A stretch of DNA of 8,123 nucleotides from positions 1 to 8,123 of the forward strand of contig CAYOLJ010000051.1 in the NCBI GenBank assembly GCA_964404805.1, written 5' to 3'. Shown here in pieces: positions 1 through 6,500 of the stretch (its first letter is position 1; each line of letters begins with the position of its first letter). The position numbers and the translations under genes are program-made. The notes beneath the pieces were generated by a model. It ran no database searches, was not told the origin of the DNA, and saw only the letters and a program-made list of their open reading frames with translations. Source of the stretch: Peribacter sp964404805 (GTDB lineage: Bacteria; Patescibacteriota; Gracilibacteria; Peribacterales; Peribacteraceae).

Positions 1-135
1 TTTGAGAGCATTCCATACATTCTAGCACTTTTTGCGATTTCACTCAATTACTCAGTATCCCTCTGTAGGGAGAATGGAGAAGTGATGAAAAGTATACTTA
101 GAACACAAAATGTCCTCATAGTTGAGTATAATTAG
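1..135 (+). CDS. Possible 3' end of an upstream gene (partial, uncertain)
   Basis: Frame 1 is open from the first base to a TAG at 133-135, giving 44 codons whose translation begins FESIPYILALFAISLNY and ends in VLIVEYN. The piece has a mildly hydrophobic first third and no motif I recognise. In favour: the other two forward frames stop within the first few codons to 25 bases, and an intrinsic terminator on the same strand follows 24 bases after the stop. Against: the DNA is AT-rich, unlike the GC-richer codon use of all genes downstream, and 44 open codons can arise by chance. A TATAAT hexamer at 127-132 overlaps its last codons. It may be the tail of a real gene or plain spacer. Confidence 0.25.
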   Translation, partial: FESIPYILALFAISLNYSVSLCRENGEVMKSILRTQNVLIVEYN

Positions 136-158
136 TGTTCAGATAAAGAATCTGTAAT

Positions 159-200
159 AGCCGTTATTCTTAAGTTTTGGCTTAGTTAAGCGGCTTTTTT
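159..200 (+). terminator. Rho-independent terminator
   Basis: The arms AGCCG (159-163) and CGGCT (191-195) pair, with an inner TAAG/CTTA pairing around a TTTTGG loop (171-184), and the stem runs directly into six T residues (195-200). A smaller hairpin, CAGAT/ATCTG at 140-154, precedes it. The T tract lies only on the + strand side, so it ends transcription coming from the left. It separates whatever lies upstream from the regulator gene at 269. Confidence 0.65.
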
Positions 201-236
201 GTATAAAAAACTAGATCAATTGTCTGATCACTTTTC

Positions 237-266
237 TTGCACTATCCATGTACTCATGAGTACAGT
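237..266 (+). promoter_or_regulatory. Candidate promoter of the regulator gene, overlapping the palindrome
   Basis: TTGCAC (237-242), an 18-base spacer and TACAGT (261-266) make a weak sigma70-type promoter: three of six and four of six consensus bases. Transcription would begin near 273, within the first codons of the GTG269 reading and just ahead of GTG275. That would make the mRNA leaderless or nearly so if GTG275 is used. A second, also weak, option is TTGTCT (220-225), 17 bases, TATCCA (243-248). Neither can be chosen from sequence alone. Confidence 0.3.
249..264. promoter_or_regulatory. 16-bp perfect palindrome, probable operator
   Basis: TGTACTCATGAGTACA equals its own reverse complement over all 16 bases. 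It ends four bases before the GTG at 269 and overlaps the first four bases of the candidate -10 hexamer TACAGT. A perfect dyad of this length at this place is what a homodimeric winged-helix repressor would use to shut off its own gene, and the next gene encodes a winged-helix protein. Binding is inferred. With no loop bases, the dyad is a less natural RNA hairpin than a DNA operator. Confidence 0.5.
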
Positions 267-268
267 TT

Positions 269-862
269 GTGCTCGTGTCGTCCGTCATCCTCAAAGCACT
301 GTTCAGTTCGCAGACGCGCGTGAAGCTCCTCTCGACATTTCTCCTCCATCCGGAAGAGGAGTATTTCATTCGTGAACTTACGCGACTTCTCCACGAGCAG
401 ATTAATTCCATTCGCCGGGAATTAGAGAACCTGCGACGCATCGGGCTGGTGCGCGCACGTCACCGCAACCGCAAAAAGTTCTATCATGTGGATCCCGACT
501 TTCCGCTCTTCAATGAGCTGCGTGGTATCTTCACGAAAGAGATTCAAGCCGAGAGCCCCATTGTGGCAAGCCTCAAAAAACTGTCGGGGATCAGGCTCAT
601 TCTGCTCGCCGGCACGTTCGTCGGTTCTGAGAGTAAAGTGGATTTGCTCGTCGTGGGTGACCTAAAAAAGGAAATGCTTGAGGCACTGCTGTTGCAGGAT
701 CCAAACCTGAAGAACGTGAAGTACTCCATCTTCTCTGAAGGGGATTTCCTTTACCGCCTAAGCCTGAAGGACCGGTTCGTCACGGAGATTCTCAGTGATC
801 CCCGTCATCTTCTTATTACGAATGTACTGCAGAAACAGATAGAGGAGGCGCTCAAAAAGTAG
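269..862 (+). CDS. Winged-helix transcriptional regulator with a degenerate nucleotidyltransferase-like domain
   Basis: The protein has 197 residues from GTG269 to TAG860-862. Residues about 5-75 form a winged helix: a first helix near 5-24, then YFIRELTRLL (32-41) and the recognition region around INSIRRELENLRRIGLV (45-61), ending in a basic wing, RARHRNRKKFYHVD (62-75). Residues about 105-180 resemble the MNT-type nucleotidyltransferase fold that often follows such a domain: GTF at 115-117 and VDLLVVGD at 124-131. Active enzymes carry a D-x-D here, but the first acidic position is K123, so catalysis is doubtful and the domain may serve for dimer contact or ligand sensing. An in-frame TGA at 257-259 limits the start to GTG269 or GTG275; I see no ribosome binding site for either. 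The palindrome just upstream suggests autoregulation. The target genes are unknown, although rplS follows on the same strand after 88 bases. Confidence 0.75.
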   Translation: MLVSSVILKALFSSQTRVKLLSTFLLHPEEEYFIRELTRLLHEQINSIRRELENLRRIGLVRARHRNRKKFYHVDPDFPLFNELRGIFTKEIQAESPIVASLKKLSGIRLILLAGTFVGSESKVDLLVVGDLKKEMLEALLLQDPNLKNVKYSIFSEGDFLYRLSLKDRFVTEILSDPRHLLITNVLQKQIEEALKK

Positions 863-891
863 GGGACAGGGGTAGGGCGAAGGGGGTAGGG
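862..891 (+). other. G-quadruplex-forming motif in the rplS leader region
   Basis: Five runs of three to five G follow one another: 862-865, 869-872, 875-877, 882-886 and 889-891, with loops of 3, 2, 4 and 2 bases. This satisfies the usual four-run, short-loop rule for a G-quadruplex with one run to spare. It also contains the 9-base direct repeat GGGGTAGGG at 869-877 and 883-891. The G-rich strand is the coding strand, so the structure could form in the nascent RNA between the regulator and rplS. The first run begins with the last base of the regulator's TAG. Confidence 0.6.
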
Positions 892-906
892 AAGGAGAGA
901 TTTTGC

Positions 907-935
907 TTTACTTTGAAAGAAACCATCTGTAGCCT
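907..935 (+). promoter_or_regulatory. Weak candidate promoter for rplS
   Basis: TTTACT (907-912) matches four of six -35 bases, the spacer is 17 bases, and TAGCCT (930-935) fits TANNNT but only three of six consensus bases. Transcription would start near 942 and leave a leader of about nine bases before ATG951. It would place the G-rich motif upstream of the promoter instead of in the mRNA. Read-through from the regulator gene is the alternative. Confidence 0.25.
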
Positions 936-950
936 TTTGCCACTTTCGCT

Positions 951-1493
951 ATGGTTCACTCCATTCTCCGCGAACAGGCCGAACGTTTCATTCCCAGGTA
1001 TCCCGCGATCAAACCGGGGTACACGGTGCGTGTGCATGAGCAGATTCAGGAAGAGGGGGGCAAGCCGCGCATTCAGATCTTCGAGGGGCTCGTGATCAGT
1101 ACGCATAACGGACATGTTCCTACCGATCGTACCATCACGGTGCGTCGCATTGCATCAGGTGTTGGAGTGGAAAAGAACTTTCCGCTCTCTTCCACAGTCA
1201 TCAAGAAAATCGAGGTGAAGAAGGTGGCCAGCGTGCGTCGGGCCAAACTGAACTTCCTCCGTGGGCGTACCGGCAAATCTGCACGCTTAAGTGAGCGTTT
1301 CACTACGGCAGAGGAATTTGCCATTGCTGCGGCTCCCGAGCCGACCCTTGCGGTTGCTCAGGAGGCACCGACGGATGAGCAGCAGACGGAGAATGGTAAT
1401 AAGATTGCCAAGAACGATGAAGCCGTGAAACCTGAGAAAGAAGAGAAGGCAGAGAAGAAGGAGAAATCTAAGAAGAAAGAGGAGAAGGCATAG
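951..1493 (+). CDS. rplS: 50S ribosomal protein L19 with extended C-terminal tail
   Basis: L19 is a large-subunit protein at the interface with the 30S subunit. The core (residues 1-116) follows the family closely: KPGYTVRVH at 21-29, RIQIFEGLVI at 40-49, TVRRIASGVGVEKNFPL at 63-79, IKKIEV at 84-89, and RRAKLNFLRGRTGKSARL at 96-113. The usual L19 is about 115 residues, whereas this one has 180. The extra 64 residues are first Ala/Glu/Pro-rich (117-150) and then Lys/Glu-rich (151-180, with 12 Lys and 8 Glu), probably disordered. ATG951 is the only sensible start, because a TAG lies in frame at 930-932 with no other start codon between. No Shine-Dalgarno motif precedes it. The familiar neighbours rpsP, rimM and trmD are not in this window; a polysaccharide pyruvyl transferase gene follows without a terminator. 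Confidence 0.95.
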   Translation: MVHSILREQAERFIPRYPAIKPGYTVRVHEQIQEEGGKPRIQIFEGLVISTHNGHVPTDRTITVRRIASGVGVEKNFPLSSTVIKKIEVKKVASVRRAKLNFLRGRTGKSARLSERFTTAEEFAIAAAPEPTLAVAQEAPTDEQQTENGNKIAKNDEAVKPEKEEKAEKKEKSKKKEEKA

Positions 1494-1508
1494 GCAGTGC
1501 AGCTTCGG

Positions 1509-1514
1509 TATAGT
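1509..1514 (+). promoter_or_regulatory. TATAGT -10 hexamer, six bases before ATG1521
   Basis: TATAGT matches five of six bases of the -10 consensus and ends six bases before ATG1521, so the predicted transcription start coincides with the start codon. I find no good -35 hexamer 16-18 bases upstream (AGGCAT at 1486-1491), which lowers confidence. The arrangement equals that at 2477-2482 before GTG2489. It lies in the short gap after rplS. Confidence 0.35.
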
Positions 1515-1520
1515 GTCTTT

Positions 1521-2486
1521 ATGCGTTATGTCCTCGTTGGGAATTACGGCGTGGGGAACTTCGGCGATGAGCTCCTACGCGAGTACTTCGTCACTTCCTA
1601 TCATGAGGCGCAATGGCGTGTGCTCTCCGCAGATCCGACGCAGGGGGAATTCCCCCGATTACCCGCAGGTATTCGCTCCCTCCTCTCCACTCCCTGGTGG
1701 AGGACACTAAAGGCGATCCGCCTGAGTGATGGCGTGGTGTTCGGCGGTGGGTCGCTCTTCACCGATGTTGAGTCTATTCGCGCCCCACTACTCTGGTGGT
1801 GGCATGCCTTCGTCGCCCATCTTCTGGGTAAACCGGTCATCCTTGCGTTTCAGGGGATTGGACCTTTTCGAACGCGGATAGGGGAGTGGTGTGCGCGGTG
1901 GGTGGTTGCTCGTTCGCTCTTTATCAGTGTGCGGGATGTCGCGACACTACAGCGTGTGCAATCATGGAAGATGAATACAAAAGTTATTCAAACAGCTGAC
2001 CCTGTACTTTCTCTATTCAAAGCGGAAAACAGAAGCAGTAGTTCACAAAAATTGCTCGTCATTATTCCACGCAGAAACTCCACGATCCCGTTCAATGAGC
2101 GGGCGACTGCGCTCCGCAATTCCGCGTCATGGGACACAGTACATATTCTTTCGCTCCAGCCGGAGGATCGGGTAGAGCAACGTGTCTGCCGGTCTATCGC
2201 CGGCGCACTCTCGCTGCCCGAATCTTCGATCATTTCAGTCGGTTCTGTAGAGGCATTGGTTGCAGAAATTTCTGGAGCACAATTGGTCCTCGCCGAGCGC
2301 TACCATGGCGCACTGGCCGCCCTCGCACTGGGTGTGCCGTTCGATGTGGTGAGCCAGGGCGAGGGGGATAAGCTTTCCACTCTCCCGTCGGAATCGATCG
2401 CGAGCTTGAGGGATTTGCTCTTTGAAGGGGAACGCCAGCTGAAGGGTGTGCTATTCCCATCAAGGGCCTCATCTGGTACAATATAG
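1521..2486 (+). CDS. Polysaccharide pyruvyl transferase (CsaB-like)
   Basis: The 321-residue product belongs to the polysaccharide pyruvyl transferase family, which moves pyruvate from phosphoenolpyruvate onto sugars of cell-wall or capsular polymers as a ketal. Counting from ATG1521, family landmarks are GNYGVGNFGDE (7-17), VFGGGSLFTD (73-82), the QGIGP turn (111-115), ISVRD (135-139), ADP (159-161) and ERYHGALAALALGVPF (259-274), the last being the most diagnostic. In CsaB systems the pyruvylated polymer anchors SLH-domain S-layer proteins; no SLH domain is seen in this window. GTG1497 would add eight residues and lies three bases after rplS, but ATG1521 puts the GNYG motif at the usual distance and has a -10-like hexamer exactly six bases before it. 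No membrane segment is obvious, in line with a cytoplasmic enzyme. The stop is two bases before the next gene. Confidence 0.85.
   Translation: MRYVLVGNYGVGNFGDELLREYFVTSYHEAQWRVLSADPTQGEFPRLPAGIRSLLSTPWWRTLKAIRLSDGVVFGGGSLFTDVESIRAPLLWWWHAFVAHLLGKPVILAFQGIGPFRTRIGEWCARWVVARSLFISVRDVATLQRVQSWKMNTKVIQTADPVLSLFKAENRSSSSQKLLVIIPRRNSTIPFNERATALRNSASWDTVHILSLQPEDRVEQRVCRSIAGALSLPESSIISVGSVEALVAEISGAQLVLAERYHGALAALALGVPFDVVSQGEGDKLSTLPSESIASLRDLLFEGERQLKGVLFPSRASSGTI
2454..2482 (+). promoter_or_regulatory. Candidate extended -10 promoter inside the pyruvyl transferase gene
   Basis: TTCCCA (2454-2459, four of six), a 17-base spacer and TACAAT (2477-2482, five of six) preceded by TGG, which supplies the TGn extended -10 element. 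The predicted start of transcription is at or next to GTG2489, giving a leaderless mRNA. The element lies in the last 11 codons of the pyruvyl transferase gene and could give the unknown gene and the two behind it expression independent of rplS. Confidence 0.45.
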
Positions 2487-2488
2487 CT

Positions 2489-2887
2489 GTGAATACACTC
2501 TTCCTTACCACCGAGGAACAGAAGGTGTTTCAGGCGCTTCCTGACAAGCTCAGGGAGGGGTGGACGGTGGAGGTGGAGCGGTCCACTGTGTACGAAACGA
2601 ACGAGGAGCTCGCGATGCGCCAGAAGATGTCCTCGTTCGAGGAGTTCCCGCAAGTTGCATCGCTCGCGAAGCAGGTGGCAGAGGGGAATGCGCTCGAGAA
2701 ACTCTCGCTGAACGATGTGCCGCAAGAGGTTCTGCCGGAGCTCTGTTTTTGTATCGGGGCAACCGGCCTGTCAGTACTCATGTCCAAGCTACTTGGTGAA
2801 ATCCAGAGCGATGAGGATCTCGAGGGGCTCATGGGTCTCTCACTCCTTCGTCACGAGATGCTGCTATCCAATTCCGCAACGGCATAA
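2489..2887 (+). CDS. Conserved-looking hypothetical protein, 132 residues
   Basis: I do not recognise the family. The product is acidic, apparently mostly helical and without signal peptide or membrane segment. The N-terminal part has EEQKVFQALPDKLREGWTVE (9-28), which looks like a compact helix-turn followed by a strand. A middle helical region (about 48-75) and a hydrophobic patch at LCFCIGATGLSVLMSKLLGEI (85-105) follow, with two cysteines (86, 88). The hydrophobic patch is short and broken by charged residues, so a buried helix is more likely than a membrane span. GTG2489 begins two bases after the preceding stop and carries no Shine-Dalgarno motif. The TAA stop overlaps the next gene's ATG by one base (TAATG), which suggests translational coupling and a shared task with the 204-residue membrane protein. 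Confidence 0.7.
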   Translation: MNTLFLTTEEQKVFQALPDKLREGWTVEVERSTVYETNEELAMRQKMSSFEEFPQVASLAKQVAEGNALEKLSLNDVPQEVLPELCFCIGATGLSVLMSKLLGEIQSDEDLEGLMGLSLLRHEMLLSNSATA

Positions 2888-3501
2888 TGGCAACCGCAAC
2901 TCCTCCTGTCGGCAGTGAACAGCCCGCCGCCTTTCCCGTATTCAGAAACCGTGAGGAGATGGTGGACTACGCCCGCAAGCTGGGCTTTAAGAAGATTGAG
3001 GAATTCGAATCGGCACTGGATTCGGTAGACAAACGCGAGAAGCTGGTGGAGGCGCTGCGAAAGCGTGATCCCAAGCTCAACGGACAGGTGGAGTCGCTCA
3101 TCAAACACCTCAAGCTCAACAAGCAGGAGATCGCCCGCAAAGAGCGGTGGTACGAGAAGGTGCTCAAACTCCCGGGACGGGCCACAAAGGCGACGTGGGA
3201 GACGATGAAACGGCATCCCGCGATCACGCTCCTCATCCTCGCCGCGCTTGTGGCAGGCGGTGCGTATCTTGCATGGCAAAATCTCGGTGATCTCATTCCT
3301 GTTCCCAATCCCATGGAGGGTGCTTCGGCCGTTGCTGATACCGTTGCGCCGACGACCGGCGGTGCATTCGAGTCAATACCTCAAGGGGGAATTATTCCCT
3401 CCAATCCCATGCCGGGCCCGACCGGAGCTCCCAACCTGCCTCTGCCACCTCCGCCCACCGGCGGGGCGGCGGACTTTTTCCCGCCTAACGCGCCCCAATA
3501 G
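2887..3501 (+). CDS. Single-pass membrane protein with Pro/Gly-rich C-terminal tail
   Basis: This 204-residue product has no family I can name. Residues 20-100 are strongly charged and helical, including REEMVDYARKLGFKKIEEFESAL (22-44), with many Lys and Arg up to K108. One clear transmembrane helix follows at about 111-130 (PAITLLILAALVAGGAYLAW). The remaining 74 residues are rich in Pro, Gly and Ala with few charges, and end in a PPPP-TGG segment. The positive-inside rule places the N-terminal helices in the cytoplasm and the tail outside, so it could span wall material or dock a surface partner. It overlaps the preceding gene by one base and stops three bases before the giant gene, so the three are very likely made together. 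There is no cleavable signal peptide, LPxTG signal or Shine-Dalgarno motif. Confidence 0.75.
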   Translation: MATATPPVGSEQPAAFPVFRNREEMVDYARKLGFKKIEEFESALDSVDKREKLVEALRKRDPKLNGQVESLIKHLKLNKQEIARKERWYEKVLKLPGRATKATWETMKRHPAITLLILAALVAGGAYLAWQNLGDLIPVPNPMEGASAVADTVAPTTGGAFESIPQGGIIPSNPMPGPTGAPNLPLPPPPTGGAADFFPPNAPQ

Positions 3502-3504
3502 ACT

Positions 3505-6500
3505 ATGGGTATCGAAAAACAAACAACAGAACCGACTTCTCCCGAGTCACGCGAAGCCCTCAAGGGATCTCCGCGCGCACTGACTGTGGAAGCGATGGCG
3601 TTGCAGCAGGCGCTGGGCGCGGAACGCACGCTGCCTGAACACCTTGCGCAGGAAGATATCGACCAGAGGCTGATGGAGTTTAAAAACGGACGCATCGTCT
3701 ATCAGGATTTTGCAGAACTCACATTCTTCAATGAGTTGCGTATGCGCCGCAAGGCTGTGCAACTTAAGGCGGATCTGCACGAGGTTCCCATGCGACAGGA
3801 CATCGACCGGCATCGGGAGCTCATCATCGCGAACCAGGCGGTGACCTACAACCAGTACCTCCCCGCAACAGTGCGAGGTGTTGCCGATTTGATGCAGCTC
3901 TGCGGCGATGAATTACAGGCAATCATTCCCCATCTGCCGCCGGAGCGCAGGGCCGAACTGGAGCAGGAGCAGTTGCAGGCCATTCGCTACCTCCATACGC
4001 TCAAGGAGCTCGTGCAGGAGCGTGTGCATTTTGCAAGCATCCTCTCTCTCGATGAGCAGATTGAGGAGCTCTCGCACATGCCCGCGCAGAAGAAACGTCT
4101 TCAGGAGTTTCAGAAGACGCGAGACGCTGCGTATGCATCGCTATCTCCCGATTCTCAGAAGGTTCTTGATGCAGAAGTGGATCTGCGTGCGCAGTACCTC
4201 GCCGAGAAGGATCGCTCGAAGAAGGCAGTGATACTCGATCAGATCATGAAGAAGCGCAGCGACCAAACCTTGGTGCTTGAGAACCGCATCATCGAGATGC
4301 TCAAGGGCAATCCCAAGGGGGCAGATTTACCGGGGTCGCCGAAGGAGTTTCTGCCTCAGCGCGTGTACCTGCGCGTGTTGCAGGAGCGCTACAACCAGGT
4401 GCTCGAATTGCAGACGCAGGTGATGAAGAGTCCGGAATTCACTGATGCGCAACGAGCCGAAATGCAGAAGCTCATGCGCCTTGAGCGCGTGACGATTATG
4501 GATCGGATGGTGGTGGTTACGAAGCAGATGGCCGCGCATCAGGTGGCCATGGGCGAACTCACGACCATTCAGCACCAGTTTGGAGACTCGTACGATTTCA
4601 ACGGAGCCTTCAAGCCCTTCGGCGTGATGACGCCAGAAGAGATTCGTACGAAGGTTGAAGGGAGCATCGACGGGGCGAAGGAATTTCACGTCGGTCGCCT
4701 CGAAGCCATGCTGCAGCAGGTCAATACTTCGTTCGATCCCAACGGTCTTGAGAGCCTTTCGGATGCAGGGATTATGGAGCTCGTGGGGAATATCGACCGG
4801 CTCTCGGGCATGGTGCGCGGCGTCATTCTCTATCTCGTCCCCGAAGGGGAGCGCAAGAAGGCGATTGCCGATTGGTTCGACAGCGTTCTGCCACTCGCCA
4901 TTCGCGAGTCGCTCGAGAGCGGCGTGGGGCCGGACGGCAAGCCGCTCACGAAAGAACAGAAGCTCGAGAAAATCCGTAATGTCATCATCACCTTCCGCGA
5001 CAGGGGCAGCATCGGCAGGTTCCACGAGACACTCACTGCCATCAAACGCATGCAGCCTGCAAAGACGTTCGTCGCACAAGATGTGCAGGCAGAGGTGCTT
5101 GCCCAGCTCGATGGTACGCGATTTGCGGCAAGCCCCGAGGGACAGGTCGTGACGGTCAATGGCCAGCAGATGACGATCAATGGAGCCACGGCGTACGTCC
5201 TCATGCTCAGGCAGATGAAGGTTGATTCTGAGGCGTTCTCTGACGACTACGCGCAGTTTCTGGGATCCATGGAGGATCTGGTGGATATTCGCCTCAGCCT
5301 TAAGGCTGAGATCAATTCAATCAAGGATGGTTGGATGACCCTGCTCAAGACGCTTGGGATCACTGCGGCTGTGGGTGCGCTGCTTCCGTGGATTGTCGGT
5401 GGCTCGGCGACGGGCGCCACTCTCTATCTACTCAGCAAGGCCCCTGCAATCGTACGCGGCATCGGGCATCTTCCCGGCGCGACGTGGAATCTCCTGAAAC
5501 CTTCCGTAATCCTGAAGACTGGCCTCACGGCACTGCAGATCTATCGCATTTATGAGGATGTGAAGGAGCTGGGAGCGATGGATCGTGTCATTGAGCAGCG
5601 TGAGAAACTCATCATTGCCGATCTCAAACTGGCGGGATTCGAGGCTGATCCTCCCGACCAGAATGCGCGATTCACGTACAAGGACGGCGGCACGGTTTGC
5701 ACGGTGAACGTCGCTGAACTCAAGAGTGCAGAGCAGGGCTACGAAATTGCTCAGATTGTGCGCATTGGCGGTGACGTTGTAGAGCTCCCGATGATGCTGC
5801 GTGCCGTTCGTCTGATGAAGTCCGGCACAAGTGTTCTGCGAGCGTCGCTTCCGCTCATTGCAGTCGAAGTTGTGGTTGAAACGATCGTGTACGGCATTGA
5901 TCAGAAGGCTGATCGCACCTTCCTCGCACGCTGCCCGGCATGGCTGCTGGCGAAAATCAATGTAGAGAAATCTATTGGCGACAAGAAATACGGTATGCTC
6001 GCGACGGCATCGGAATTGATGCTGACAGATCCGATCACGAGCAAGCCCGGTGAGCAGAAGAAGGACATCCGCAAGAAGATGCTCTTTTGCATGTTGCACG
6101 ATGAACTTTCGGGGATGCCGGAACTCGTCACTGAGCTCTATCCTACAGGGATGCATCCTAAGAATGTCGATGCATTCTTTAAGGAGGATTTCCGGTCTGT
6201 GTTGCTGCCGTACTACGCGGTGCGGCTTTGGCAGCTCTCGGATGGAGCTCTCTCACTCGAGGATATTCGTGCAGGGCGGGTGGGTGGATCCAGTTTGGCA
6301 CCGGCGCGCACGCCTGATATTTCATCTGTGAATGTCCGCCGTGCACTGCGCGAGGCGTTGATTATGTATCTCGAGCATCGCAAAGAACGAGAGTACGCAC
6401 AGGCTATTGATGCTCTTGAGCAGTACCGTGCGCTTTCTGATCATGATCGAGGTGTGCAGGGCGTGCTCACTGATGTGGTGCACGCACTCGGCGAAAAGAC

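Noticed and set aside
248..274. Regulator starting at ATG248 if TGA were read as Gly (code 25)
   Set aside because: The frame ATG-TAC-TCA-TGA does join the regulator, but no other gene here has an in-frame TGA in more than 2,000 codons, and Gly is encoded by GGN throughout. The TGA also falls within the palindrome.
1497..1520. GTG1497 as start of the pyruvyl transferase
   Set aside because: It adds eight residues without family support, and its nearest GGAG is 12 bases away. ATG1521 gives the usual N-terminus. It is not excluded.
3450..3479. Terminator-like stem TCCGCC/GGCGGA followed by C and five T near the end of the membrane protein gene
   Set aside because: The sequence encodes the Pro/Gly-rich tail, whose codons give C and G runs by themselves. 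The loop is 12 bases with competing pairings, and the downstream giant gene needs transcription through it.
4921..4944. P-loop-like GVGPDGK in the giant protein (residues 473-479)
   Set aside because: The spacing fits G-x4-GK, but the next residue is Pro instead of Ser/Thr and no hydrophobic strand precedes it. It looks like a surface loop.
4327..6156. Long - strand frames of 250 (4327-5079) and 242 codons (5428-6156)
   Set aside because: Both lie wholly inside the giant gene and read as His/Arg/Leu-rich complements of its helical codons. They have no start signals or family resemblance.
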